Source of the DNA: Bryobacterales bacterium | GTDB taxonomy: Bacteria > Acidobacteriota > Terriglobia > Bryobacterales > Bryobacteraceae | Assembly: GCA_027452065.1 (NCBI GenBank) | Contig: DAIDHC010000014.1 | Span: 1 to 39,996, forward strand | Direction of reading: 5' to 3' | DNA: 39,996 nucleotides | Shown here: one piece after another, positions 7,312 to 17,918 of the stretch | How positions within the stretch are numbered: position 1 is the first letter of the stretch | Layout: each line of letters opens with the position of its first letter | The notes under the pieces: generated by a model | The model's database searches: none | What the model was told of the DNA's origin: nothing | What the model saw: the letters and a program-made list of their open reading frames with translations, nothing else | Position numbers and translations under genes: made by a program

Positions 7312-10300
7312 TCACTTTCCGCTCTGGTGATAGTTCGGGTACGGCGGCTTGTGGTACTCGGGCAGGGGATTCGCTTTCAGCTCGTCCATCACCACCTCCA
7401 CCGCTTTCTCCAGTTGCGGGTCCCGGCCCTGCTTCACCATCGCCGGGTCGTACTCCACCTCAACGTCCGGCGCCACGCCGTGGTTCTCCACGTCCCACTC
7501 TTTCGACAGATTGTAGAAGGCCAGGTTCGGCGCCGTCACCATGCCGCCGTCGATCAGTTGCGGAAATCCGAAAATTCCCACCAGCCCGCCCCAGGTCCGC
7601 TTGCCGACCAGCTTGCCGACATTCCGCTTCCGGAACAGCCACGGCATCGCATCACCGCCCGAGCCCGCGTATTCATTGATGATCATCGCCTTCGGCCCGA
7701 AGATCTGGTTCTGCGGCGTGGTGAAGTCCGCCCCGTAGCGGGTGGAAAAGAAATTCGTCAGCGGCCGTTTCAAGTAGTCGATGATGTAATCGGCGATGTC
7801 GCCGCCGCCGTTGAAGCGCTCGTCGATCACCGCGCCCTCCTTGCCCAACTGCGCAAAGTAGTAGCGGTTGAAATTGGTGTAGCCCGCCCCGGCCGTATTG
7901 GGCAGATACACATAGGCCAGCCGCCCTCCGCTCAACTGGTCCACTTTGCGGCGGTTCGCCTCGATCCAGTCCCGGTTCCGCAGCGCCGCCTCGTCGGCGA
8001 TCGGCACCACCGTCACCTCGCGCGAGTTCGCACCCGTTGGATCGGCGCCCACGCGAATCGTCACCTGCTTGCCCGCCGTCGCCTGGAAGAACGAATACAC
8101 GTTGTCCGGCGGCCGCACGTCCCGCCCGTTCACGGCCAGCAGGTACTCGCCCGCCTTCACGTTCACGCCCGGCTGCGTCAACGGCGCCTGCAGCCCGGGG
8201 TTCCAGTTCTCCCCGCTATAGACCGTCGCAAAACGGTAGCGCCCGTTCTCGATTTTGTAATCGGCGCCCAGCAGCCCCACCGGCACTTTCTTTACCTCCG
8301 GCATCGCCCCACCGCGTACGAACAGGTGACCCACCGTCAGCTCGCCCAGCATGTCCTCGAAGATGTAGTTCAGATCCTCGCGGCTTGAGATGTTGTCCGC
8401 ATACGGCTGGTACCTGGCCTCGGTCTCCTTGAGGTTCAGCCCGTGCAGATTCGGATCGTAGAAGAAATCGCGCTCGATGCGCCAGACCTCGCGGTAAATC
8501 TGGGCCCACTCCTGGCGCGGGTCTACTCGCATCTCCATCGCGTCCATCTTCAGCGCGCCTTCGCCGGGCTTCGGCGGCGCCGAGGCGCCCACAATCAGCC
8601 ACTTGCCGCCCTGCTTGATGAGCATCTTTTCGCCGTTGTCGGAGACGTCGAAATCCTGCACGCCCTCGAGCAGCTTTTCGGTCTTACGCGTCTTCAGATC
8701 GAATTTCTGAATCGTCACCGCCGGCTCGTCGCGGAAGGCATCGGCGATGTCGGACGCCTCGGCCACGTACAGCACTCCCGTCTTGCCCGCCGCCAGCCCC
8801 ACGTACTCCCGCGCCGGAATCGGCAGCGCCAGGATCCTCTGGTCCAGATTGTCGAAATCGATTCGCACGCTCACCGGCGTCTTCGCCGCGTCGGGTTTGG
8901 CCTCGGCCTCGGCCTTTTTGGCCGCCTCCGGACCTTTCTCTTCGTCGCTCTCCGGCGCCAGCGGCGACGGCTCGTCTTTCTTCAGCACGGCGACGTACAC
9001 GCTCCGCGTCACCTTGTGCCCCAGGCTCGACATGTCCAGCCACGCGGTGGTCAAACCGGTGTCGGTACTCGCCGTGAAGTACAGGTACTTGCCGCCTTTG
9101 TCCCACTGCGCGTACACCGCGTCGCTCATCCCGTCGGTGATCTGCGTGCTCTTGCCCGAATCGAGCGAGTAGACAAACACCGCCCGCAGATGATTCTTCA
9201 GAACCTTGTTATAGGCGATCCATTTGTTGTCCGGAGACCACACCGGGTTCTGGTCGCGGAACGGCGTCTGGTAGGTGTCGGTGTCGATCTTCACCGGCGA
9301 TTTCTTTTCCAGATCGATGTACCACACGTTCAGACGATTGTCGGTGTAGGCGATTTTCTTGCTGTCGGGCGACCACGTGGGATCGTAGAAAAATGCCGGC
9401 GGATCTCCCAGCCCGATTGCCGTTTCCGGCCCCAGCCCATTCTGCGCCCGCAAGTGCAACGCGTACTCGCCCGAGGCGTCGGAAAAATACGCGACCCTCG
9501 TTCCGTCCGGCGACCACGACGGGTCGCGCTCGGCCACGCCCGGGGTGTTGGTCAGATCGCGAATGTCGCCCTTCTCGGCCGGCGCGGTAAAGATGTCGCC
9601 CCGCGCCTCGAACACCGCTCTGGCCCCGGTCGGCGAAATCCGCCCCACCGACACGCGCGAAGCCACCTTCTCGTAGGTCGGCCGCACATCGGGCACGTCG
9701 CCGGCCAGGCGGATGTCCAGCTTCTTCGTTTTTCCGCTGCCCGTATCATATGTATAGATCGCGCCGAACTGCTCGTAGGCGATGGTGCCGCCGTAGGCGC
9801 TGGCGTACTTGAAGTCGAGCCCGTCGTTGCGGATCGCCTGCGCCACCTTTTTCGAAGACAGGTCGTAGGAGAACAGCGTGATGGCGCCGCTGCGGTCCGA
9901 CAAAAAGTAAATCCTGCCGCCGATCCACAGCGGGAACGAATCGTTGGAATTGGTTCGCGGCAGCTTTTCCACCGCGTCAGTGGTCAGGTCGGCGATCCAG
10001 ATGGGCGTCGTCTCCCCGCCGCGGTAACGTTTCCAGGCGTAGTTGGCCGGCGTGATGGGCATGTAGGCGAGCCGCTTCTGGTCCGGCGAATATGAGCCGG
10101 CGTAGGCCATGGGCAGCCCGACGGGCTCCGGGAAGCCTCCGTCCGCGTCGATGGTGTAGAGCCGGGCGAATCGCGAATAGCTCTCGCGCGTCGAGCGGAA
10201 CAGGATTTTCTTTCCGTCCGGCGTCCAGCCCACGGGCACGTCCGGGCTCGGATGATAGGTGAGCCGCTTGGGCACGCCGCCGGCCGCGTCGACGAGGTAG

Positions 10301-10587
10301 ACGTCCTGATTCCCGTCATACTCGCCGCTGAAGGCGACGCGCTCGCCGTCGGGCGCGAACACGGGGTTCATCTCCTCGCCGGCGCCGGTGGTGAGCCGGA
10401 TCGCGGCGCCGCCCTCGCGCGGCACCGACCACAGATCGCCGGCATAGGAAAACACGATGCGGGTTTTTCCGATGGCCGGCTGGCGGAACAGCAGCGGCTT
10501 GGAATCCTGGGCGTGCGCGGCGGCGGCCAGCAGCAGAGAACTGAGCAGCGCGATTCGGAGGGGCATACCGTTGGGCATGCCTATCAT
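7312..10587 (-). CDS. Tricorn-like S41 family peptidase
   Basis: About 1091 residues. A signal peptide (MPLRIALLSSLLLAAAAHAQ) indicates export, unlike the cytosolic archaeal tricorn. The first about 650 residues are WD40/TolB-like beta-propeller repeats (SPDG/SPDSKKIAY motifs such as DPSWSPDGTRVAYFSDASGE). A charged Glu/Lys/Ala linker, a PDZ-like segment and the tail-specific protease core (DERFNGGGDIADY) follow. Tricorn-type catalytic residues fit: His715 in NLHGLN, Ser976 in AGSGGDAMPW and Glu1034 in VENHGVAPD. Propellers in this family gate peptides to the active site, so the role is probably periplasmic peptide degradation. Three in-frame ATGs (10587, 10578, 10566) are possible, and none has a good ribosome site. 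The frame continues open to 10911, but only through Pro/Ala low-complexity sequence. Confidence 0.9.
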   Translation of the reverse strand: MIGMPNGMPLRIALLSSLLLAAAAHAQDSKPLLFRQPAIGKTRIVFSYAGDLWSVPREGGAAIRLTTGAGEEMNPVFAPDGERVAFSGEYDGNQDVYLVDAAGGVPKRLTYHPSPDVPVGWTPDGKKILFRSTRESYSRFARLYTIDADGGFPEPVGLPMAYAGSYSPDQKRLAYMPITPANYAWKRYRGGETTPIWIADLTTDAVEKLPRTNSNDSFPLWIGGRIYFLSDRSGAITLFSYDLSSKKVAQAIRNDGLDFKYASAYGGTIAYEQFGAIYTYDTGSGKTKKLDIRLAGDVPDVRPTYEKVASRVSVGRISPTGARAVFEARGDIFTAPAEKGDIRDLTNTPGVAERDPSWSPDGTRVAYFSDASGEYALHLRAQNGLGPETAIGLGDPPAFFYDPTWSPDSKKIAYTDNRLNVWYIDLEKKSPVKIDTDTYQTPFRDQNPVWSPDNKWIAYNKVLKNHLRAVFVYSLDSGKSTQITDGMSDAVYAQWDKGGKYLYFTASTDTGLTTAWLDMSSLGHKVTRSVYVAVLKKDEPSPLAPESDEEKGPEAAKKAEAEAKPDAAKTPVSVRIDFDNLDQRILALPIPAREYVGLAAGKTGVLYVAEASDIADAFRDEPAVTIQKFDLKTRKTEKLLEGVQDFDVSDNGEKMLIKQGGKWLIVGASAPPKPGEGALKMDAMEMRVDPRQEWAQIYREVWRIERDFFYDPNLHGLNLKETEARYQPYADNISSREDLNYIFEDMLGELTVGHLFVRGGAMPEVKKVPVGLLGADYKIENGRYRFATVYSGENWNPGLQAPLTQPGVNVKAGEYLLAVNGRDVRPPDNVYSFFQATAGKQVTIRVGADPTGANSREVTVVPIADEAALRNRDWIEANRRKVDQLSGGRLAYVYLPNTAGAGYTNFNRYYFAQLGKEGAVIDERFNGGGDIADYIIDYLKRPLTNFFSTRYGADFTTPQNQIFGPKAMIINEYAGSGGDAMPWLFRKRNVGKLVGKRTWGGLVGIFGFPQLIDGGMVTAPNLAFYNLSKEWDVENHGVAPDVEVEYDPAMVKQGRDPQLEKAVEVVMDELKANPLPEYHKPPYPNYHQSGK

Positions 10588-10916
10588 GCTAATCGATACC
10601 GGCCCGGGAGGCGGAAACGGCGCGGCGGGCGAGGAGAGCGCGGCGGGGGGGCGCGGGCGCGGCGGGGTGGGAGAAGGCGCGAGGGCGGCGGTCGTTCCGG
10701 GTGCGGCGGGGCAGGCGGGCGCGGTGGGGCAAGGCGCAAGGGAAGGATACGGGCGGGCGGCGCGAGGGCGAGCGGGCGCGGCGGCGTTTGGGCCTGGCGC
10801 GGCGGGCGATTGTGGGCGCCGCGGGGAGATGGGGTGCGATGGCGGAGCCGGAGCGGGCCGAGGCATGGGTCGGGCGCGCGCCGCGGGCGGCGGGGGTGGT
10901 GGGCGGAGCATTCCTG
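10588..10916. other. G-rich intergenic region with a predicted G-quadruplex
   Basis: No gene is seen. The plus strand is extremely G-rich. G-tracts at 10645-10651, 10655-10657, 10664-10667 and 10669-10671, with loops of 3, 6 and 1 bases, fit the standard G-quadruplex pattern. They lie on the template strand, upstream of the tricorn-like gene, whose promoter should be in this gap although no clear -35/-10 pair is visible. Confidence 0.5.
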
Positions 10917-12560
10917 TTATTCCCGGGTGTAGACGATGCGGCCGTCGAAGATGGTCAGGTCGACTTTGGCCTTATAAAGGTCGGGGGACGGGATATTGAA
11001 CAGGTCTTCGGAGAGGACGACGACGTCGGCGAGGAGGCCGGATTTGAGGCGGCCCTTCTGGCGCTCCTCGAAGGTCGCAAAGGCGGAATTGGCGGTGTAG
11101 GCGCGGAGGGCCTCTTCGAGGCCGAGGCGTTGGGCGGGCATCCAGCCGCCGGAGGGTTTGCCGTCGGGGGACTGGCGGTTGACGGCGGCGAAGATGGCGC
11201 GGAGGGGATCGAGGTTGGAGGAGTTGGGCCAGCAACTGGAGAACAGCAGGCGTGCGCCGGACTGTTCGAGCGAGTGCCAGGGGAAGCCGAACTTGAGGCG
11301 CTCGGGACCGAAAGCGCGGGACCAGGCGTCGAGGGCGGCGGCGTCGGACGGGAACGGGGCGACGGAGGCGAAGACGCCGAGGCGGGAGAAGCGGCCGGCG
11401 TCCGAGGGCGAAATCGACTCGATCTTCTCGATGCGGAAGCGGGAGTCGCGGGGGCCGTTTTCCTTGTGGGCGAACTCGTAGGCGTCGAGAGCGACGCGGA
11501 CGGCGCGGTCGCCGGCGGCGTCGGCGACGATGGGGAGGCCGGCGGCGGCGTAGAGGGCGATGAGGCTCTGGTAGGCCTCGGGGGCCCAGTTGAGGCGGCC
11601 GGAGGAGGCGGGCAAATCGGTGTAGGGGGCGAGCAGCGCGGCGGCGCGGGAGTCGCTGGGGCCGTCGAGGACGAAGCGGACGGCGCCGGCGCGGAGGCGT
11701 AGGCCGTGGAAGGTCTGGCGGAGTTCGAGGAAGTGGTCGAGGGAATCGGGGGACGAGGAGGGGTTGAAGGAAAGGGCGACGCTGACGCGGAGGGAGAGCT
11801 TGCGCTGTTTGTCGAGTTCGTCAAAAAGGCTGAGCAGCTCGGCATCGCCGCCGGAGTTCTGGATGCTGGTGATGCCGAGGGAGGAGGCGAGCTTCATGCC
11901 TTGCTCGAGGGCGGCGAGTTTGCGGGCGCGGGAGGGTTCGGGAAGGAGACGGGCGGCGGCGGCAAGGGCGGCGTCGCGGAGGCAGGCGTTGAGGTCGGTG
12001 GATTTGGGAGGGGCGAGGCCGGCGAGTTGGAGGGCTTTGGAATTGACCCAGGCGGCGTGGAGGCCGGACTCGCGGAGAAAGACGGGGCGGTCGCGGATGG
12101 CGGCGTCGAGGTCGAGGCGCGTGAGCTGGCGGTGGTCGGCGAGGCAGGAGGGGTTGAAGGAGGAGCCGGTGATCCAGGGCTCGCGGGGGTGGGCGGCAGC
12201 CCAATCGCGGAGGCGCTTCTGAAGGTCGGCCACCGAGCAGGCGCCGTCGAGATCGAGGTCGCCGAGATCGAGCGAGCCGGCGAGGAAGTGGAGGCCGGCG
12301 TCGTTGAAGCCGGGGATGGCGAGGCGGCCGTGGAGGTCGATGACCTGGGCGTGGGGGCCGGCGAGGCCGGCGACGGCCTGGTTGTTGCCGGCGGCGAGGA
12401 TGCGGGAGCCGCCGATGGCGATGGCCTCGGCCCAGGGGTTATCCGGATCGGCGGTCCAGATGCGGCCGTTCTTCAGGATGAGGCCGGCGTCGGCCGCCAG
12501 CAGATCGAGAGGAAGCAGCAAGCCCAAGATGTATAGGAAGAGCTTCCTATAATGGGACAT
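10917..12560 (-). CDS. Amidohydrolase-3 family protein lacking metal ligands (probable pseudoenzyme)
   Basis: A 547-residue exported protein (signal peptide MSHYRKLFLYILGLLLPLDLLA) aligned by eye with YtcJ-like amidohydrolase 3 proteins: N-terminal GLILKNGRIWTADPDNPWAE, PGFNDAGLHFLAG, a TIM-barrel middle and a C-terminal ADVVVLSEDLFNIP strand. The expected metal-binding positions are changed. The first His of HxH is Gly89 (DAGLH), the HAxGD motif reads DAAGD (Asp347), RIEH reads RIEK (Lys379), and the SDWP Asp is Cys443 (SSCWP). The fold is probably kept but normal metal-dependent hydrolysis is unlikely. It could be a binding protein or have a changed active site. The start at 12560 is preferred over the longer frame, which would run far into gatB. 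It is divergent from gatB, with overlapping start codons. Confidence 0.85.
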   Translation of the reverse strand: MSHYRKLFLYILGLLLPLDLLAADAGLILKNGRIWTADPDNPWAEAIAIGGSRILAAGNNQAVAGLAGPHAQVIDLHGRLAIPGFNDAGLHFLAGSLDLGDLDLDGACSVADLQKRLRDWAAAHPREPWITGSSFNPSCLADHRQLTRLDLDAAIRDRPVFLRESGLHAAWVNSKALQLAGLAPPKSTDLNACLRDAALAAAARLLPEPSRARKLAALEQGMKLASSLGITSIQNSGGDAELLSLFDELDKQRKLSLRVSVALSFNPSSSPDSLDHFLELRQTFHGLRLRAGAVRFVLDGPSDSRAAALLAPYTDLPASSGRLNWAPEAYQSLIALYAAAGLPIVADAAGDRAVRVALDAYEFAHKENGPRDSRFRIEKIESISPSDAGRFSRLGVFASVAPFPSDAAALDAWSRAFGPERLKFGFPWHSLEQSGARLLFSSCWPNSSNLDPLRAIFAAVNRQSPDGKPSGGWMPAQRLGLEEALRAYTANSAFATFEERQKGRLKSGLLADVVVLSEDLFNIPSPDLYKAKVDLTIFDGRIVYTRE

Positions 12561-12573
12561 GTCTTTTAGTATG
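12532..12573. promoter_or_regulatory. Compact divergent start region with 20-base palindrome
   Basis: TATAGGAAG-AG-CTTCCTATA (12532-12551) is an inverted repeat with perfect 9-base arms. It overlaps a TATAAT at 12548-12553 that could serve as the -10 box for gatB. On the minus strand, CATACT (12573-12568) could be the -10 box for the amidohydrolase gene. Both would start transcription around 12560, where the two ATG codons overlap (CATG), giving leaderless or nearly leaderless messages. No convincing -35 boxes are seen. The palindrome also lies within amidohydrolase codons 4-10, so an operator role is only inferred. Confidence 0.4.
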
Positions 12574-14043
12574 GCAGCGCCGGCGGATGAATTGATTGCG
12601 AAGTACGAGGCGGTGATCGGCCTGGAAGTGCACGTGCAGCTCGGGACGCGGACGAAGATTTTCTGCGGATGTCCGGTGGTGTTCGGGGCGGCGGCGAACA
12701 CCAACGTCTGCCCGGTGTGCCTGGGGATGCCGGGGGCGCTGCCGGTATTGAACGGGGCGGCGGTGGAGATGGCGGTGAAGGCGGCGCTGGGGCTGAAGTG
12801 CCGGGTGAACCCGGCGTCGCGGTTCGCGCGGAAGAACTACTTTTATCCGGACCTGCCGAAGGGGTATCAGATTTCGCAGTACGACGAGCCGCTGGCCGAA
12901 CACGGGGAGCTGGAGATTACGCTCGAGGGCGGGGAGCGGAAGCGGATCGGGGTGACGAGGGTGCACATGGAAGACGACGCGGGCAAGAGCATTCACGACG
13001 GGTTCCGCGACAGCGACCAGTACACCTACGTGGACCTGAACCGGGCGGGGACGCCGCTGATCGAAATCGTGAGCGAGCCGGACATGCGCTCGGCGGAGGA
13101 AGCCTACGCGTACCTGACGGCGCTCAAGGAAGTGATGCAATATCTGAATGTATCGGAATGCGATATGGAGAAGGGGCAGCTTCGCTGCGACGCCAACGTA
13201 TCGGTGCGGCCGAGGGGCGAGGAGAAGCTGGGGACGAAGGCGGAGATCAAGAACCTGAACTCGTTCCGGTTTGCGCGGATGGCGATCGAGTATGAGATCG
13301 GGCGGCAGGTGGGGCTGATCGAGGGCGGGGAAAAGGTGGAGCAGGAGACGCGGCTGTACAACGCCGACACGGGGATGACGGTGGGGATGAGGAGCAAGGA
13401 GCACGCGCACGACTACCGGTATTTTCCCGAGCCGGACCTGACGCCGGTGCGGGTGGGCGGGGATTGGCTGGAGGGGATCCGGCGGGCGATGCCGGAGCTG
13501 CCGGCGGAGAAGCGGAAGCGGTTCATCGAAAGCTACGGGCTGAGAGAGTATGACGCGCAGGTGCTGACGGCGGACCGGGGGTTGAGCGAGTATTTCGAGA
13601 AGACGGCGGAGGCGGCGGGGGGCGAGGGGAACGCGGCGCGGCTGGCGGCGAACTGGGTGATGGGCGATCTGATGGCGGCGCTGAAGGGGGCGGGGATCGA
13701 GGCGGCGCCGGTGAAGGCGGAGCGGCTGGGCGAGTTGGTGGCGATGATTGCGAAGGGCGAGATTTCGGGGAAGATGGCGAAGGAGATTTTCGCCCGGATG
13801 GCGGAGACCGGAGACGGGGCGCGGGCGGTGATGGAGCGCGAGGGGCTGAAACAGATCAGCGACGCGGGGGCGCTGGAAAAAATCGTCGATGAAGTGCTGG
13901 CGGCGAGTCCAAAACAGGTGGAGCAGTACCGGAGCGGGAAGACGACGGTGATGGGATTCCTGGTGGGGCAGGTGATGAAGGCAACCAAGGGGCAGGCGAA
14001 CCCGGGCGCGGTGAACGAGGTTTTGAAGGCGAAGCTGGGGTAG
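12559..14043 (+). CDS. gatB: Aspartyl/glutamyl-tRNA amidotransferase subunit B
   Basis: A 494-residue cytosolic subunit of the GatCAB enzyme, which converts Glu-tRNA(Gln) to Gln-tRNA(Gln) and/or Asp-tRNA(Asn) to Asn-tRNA(Asn). GatB phosphorylates the mischarged amino acid and binds the tRNA. Recognisable parts are YEAVIGLEVHVQL at the start, the zinc-site cysteines (FCGCPVVFG, then VCPVCLGMPG), SRFARKNYFYPDLPKGYQIS, the HMEDDAGKS loop, DLNRAGTPLIEIVSEPD, and the C-terminal YqeY-like tail domain (about 335-494). gatA and gatC are not nearby. The start is either 12559 or the ATG at 12571. Neither has a Shine-Dalgarno, and a TATAAT lies just upstream. Codons end mostly in G, unlike the C-ending plus-strand genes at the left of the window. 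Confidence 0.97.
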   Translation: MSFSMAAPADELIAKYEAVIGLEVHVQLGTRTKIFCGCPVVFGAAANTNVCPVCLGMPGALPVLNGAAVEMAVKAALGLKCRVNPASRFARKNYFYPDLPKGYQISQYDEPLAEHGELEITLEGGERKRIGVTRVHMEDDAGKSIHDGFRDSDQYTYVDLNRAGTPLIEIVSEPDMRSAEEAYAYLTALKEVMQYLNVSECDMEKGQLRCDANVSVRPRGEEKLGTKAEIKNLNSFRFARMAIEYEIGRQVGLIEGGEKVEQETRLYNADTGMTVGMRSKEHAHDYRYFPEPDLTPVRVGGDWLEGIRRAMPELPAEKRKRFIESYGLREYDAQVLTADRGLSEYFEKTAEAAGGEGNAARLAANWVMGDLMAALKGAGIEAAPVKAERLGELVAMIAKGEISGKMAKEIFARMAETGDGARAVMEREGLKQISDAGALEKIVDEVLAASPKQVEQYRSGKTTVMGFLVGQVMKATKGQANPGAVNEVLKAKLG

Positions 14044-14046
14044 CAC

Positions 14047-16107
14047 TCAACGCACCTCGGCGACGGTGAGGGAGTGGAGGGCGAGGGTGACGGGGCGCTC
14101 GTCGAGGCCGACGCCGAGGGATTCCGGCGAGCGGGGGTTGGAATTGAGGAACTGAATTTCGGCGGCGCCGCCTAAGGCGGGGATGCGGAAAGAGCGCTGA
14201 TGGAGCGCGTCGCCGGGGCCGAAGTACCAGACGGCGGCGGGACGGCCGTTCACCAGGACGCGGGTTTCGCGGGAGGGCGCGGCGGGGGGCGTGAAGGAGT
14301 GGACGAGGAAGGTGAACTCGAGGGTGGGGGCGGAGGAGGCGGGGAGGGTGAGCAGGAGGGTGGAGCGGGGACCGGTCATCCAGGTGAAGGTGGACTCGGG
14401 GTTGGCCCAGCCATCGCCGAAATAGCGTTCGGGATCGCCGGCGGCAGAGAAGCCGACGGGCCGGGACAAGGGGAAGACGGCGGCGGGGAGCGAGGGCGAG
14501 GGCTGCCAGGAGTTGGCGCCGAGATCGAGGAGGCAGAGCCCGGGGAGAATGCCGTGTGCGGAAGCCCAGGCTCGGGCCCGGCGAACGGCGCTGCCGCGGT
14601 CATGGGCGAAGTTGAGATCCCAATCGGGAGGAGTCCAGCCGCTGTAACCGTCGAGAGTGGGGATGCGGCGTTCCTGGCTGATTTCCATGGCCACGACGAA
14701 GAGGCGGATGGTGGGCCAGACTTCGGCGGGGACGAAGGGGGAGTAAATGAAAAAGGACCGGCAGGCGGAGGGGACCGGTGGAAGGCGGGCCAGATCGGCA
14801 AGAGCGGCGGGGCGGTTGAGGGCGAAGACGGGGAAGCGATTGAACTGTTCGAGGAGGAGGAGGGCGGCGAGGAGAGCGGCGGCGAGGGCGCGGCGGGGGC
14901 CGGAAGCGGCGAGGCGGTCGAGGGCGGCGGCGCAGGCGAGGCAGATGAGGATGGTGAGGAGGAAGGAGACGCGGCCGGGGGCGCGGATGGCGGAGGCGCC
15001 GGGGATGAGGCGGATGAGGAGACCCCAAAGAGAGAGGCGTCCGGTGATGCGGATGAAGGTGAGCCAGAGAAGGAGGAAGGTAGGGAGAGCGGCAGCGGCG
15101 AGAAGGGCGGCGGGAGAGGATGGACGTTTGACGGCGCGAAGGGCGGCGAAGGCGGCGATGAGGAAGAGAGCGAGCGTGAGCGGGGGCCAGCCCTGGATGA
15201 GCTCGACGCCGGAGGGCGGACGGAGGAAGAAGTTTTGAATGTCACTGACGAGCCAGCCCCAGAAGAAGTTCGTGTCGCCGACGTTGAGGGTATCGAGGAG
15301 GGCGGGCATGTTGGGGAGACTGGATTCGATGGAGCGGCCGGCGGTGTGGCGGAGGACGGGGAGATAGATCCAGAAGAAGGGGACGAGGCCGAGGGCGAAG
15401 GAGGCGAGGAAGGCGGCGAAGGCGCGCAGTTGAAAAGAGAAGGGGCGGCCGGCGAGAAGGCGGAGGAAGACGAGGAGGACAGCGCCGGCGATGGAGGCGA
15501 GCCAGCCGATATAAAAGGACGTGAGGTAGAGGGCGGCGAGGGAGAATCCGGCGGCCAGGGAGAACAGGACGGCGCGGCGGCCCTGGGAGCGCGAGGCACG
15601 GAGGAGAAGCCAGGCGATGAAGGGGACGAAGGCGACGGACTGGAGCTGAGGGCGGACGAGCGAGAAGTAATAAAGATTGGAGATGGTGAAGAGGGCGGCG
15701 GCGAAGGAGGCGGCGAAGCGAGAGAGATTGAGGGCGCGGGCCAGAGCGTAGAGGGAGGCGAAGCCGAAGGCTTTCACGGCGATGAGCGAGAACTCGAAGG
15801 AGAGAAAGCGATCGAGGCCGAGGGAGCGGAACAGGGCGTGGGGCAGGCCGAGGAGGAAGAGGGCTTCGCTGTAGCCGAGAGTGAAGGGCTGAGGGAAGAA
15901 GAAAGCGGGCGAGCGAAGGGCGGCGCTGCCGGAGAGGACCTGGAACCAATGGTCAGCCAGGTAGATGCAGAGGCGGCCGTCGTCGGGGCTGCCGCTGATG
16001 GCGGCGAAGCCGGACGTGAGGAAAGGGCGGAAGAAGAAAGCGATAGACAGAACTCCGGCTGCCGCGGGAAGGACCGGGTGGTTCACAGCGCGGCGGACGA
16101 AGCTCAT
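14047..16107 (-). CDS. Large polytopic membrane protein, YfhO/GT-C-like
   Basis: A 686-residue protein. Residues about 10-430 contain roughly ten to twelve hydrophobic helices rich in Leu, Ala and Phe. An acidic extracytoplasmic loop after the first helix (SPDDGRLCIYLADHW) resembles the first-loop Asp motif of GT-C lipid-linked-sugar glycosyltransferases. The C-terminal about 200 residues are soluble and probably periplasmic, with beta-rich sequence (LVNGRPAAVWYFGPGD). I infer a cell-envelope glycosyltransferase-like or YfhO-like role, but no specific function is shown. Its start lies 5 bases after the typA stop, so the two are probably co-transcribed. The gene converges on gatB with only 3 bases between stops. 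A chance 717-codon frame lies antisense to it. Confidence 0.75.
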   Translation of the reverse strand: MSFVRRAVNHPVLPAAAGVLSIAFFFRPFLTSGFAAISGSPDDGRLCIYLADHWFQVLSGSAALRSPAFFFPQPFTLGYSEALFLLGLPHALFRSLGLDRFLSFEFSLIAVKAFGFASLYALARALNLSRFAASFAAALFTISNLYYFSLVRPQLQSVAFVPFIAWLLLRASRSQGRRAVLFSLAAGFSLAALYLTSFYIGWLASIAGAVLLVFLRLLAGRPFSFQLRAFAAFLASFALGLVPFFWIYLPVLRHTAGRSIESSLPNMPALLDTLNVGDTNFFWGWLVSDIQNFFLRPPSGVELIQGWPPLTLALFLIAAFAALRAVKRPSSPAALLAAAALPTFLLLWLTFIRITGRLSLWGLLIRLIPGASAIRAPGRVSFLLTILICLACAAALDRLAASGPRRALAAALLAALLLLEQFNRFPVFALNRPAALADLARLPPVPSACRSFFIYSPFVPAEVWPTIRLFVVAMEISQERRIPTLDGYSGWTPPDWDLNFAHDRGSAVRRARAWASAHGILPGLCLLDLGANSWQPSPSLPAAVFPLSRPVGFSAAGDPERYFGDGWANPESTFTWMTGPRSTLLLTLPASSAPTLEFTFLVHSFTPPAAPSRETRVLVNGRPAAVWYFGPGDALHQRSFRIPALGGAAEIQFLNSNPRSPESLGVGLDERPVTLALHSLTVAEVR

Positions 16108-16112
16108 GGGGC

Positions 16113-17918
<1,806 letters not shown>

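Noticed and set aside
8443..10095. A 550-codon plus-strand frame, antisense to the tricorn-like gene
   Set aside because: Arg/His/Val-rich nonsense antisense to the propeller region. The minus-strand gene carries the catalytic residues.
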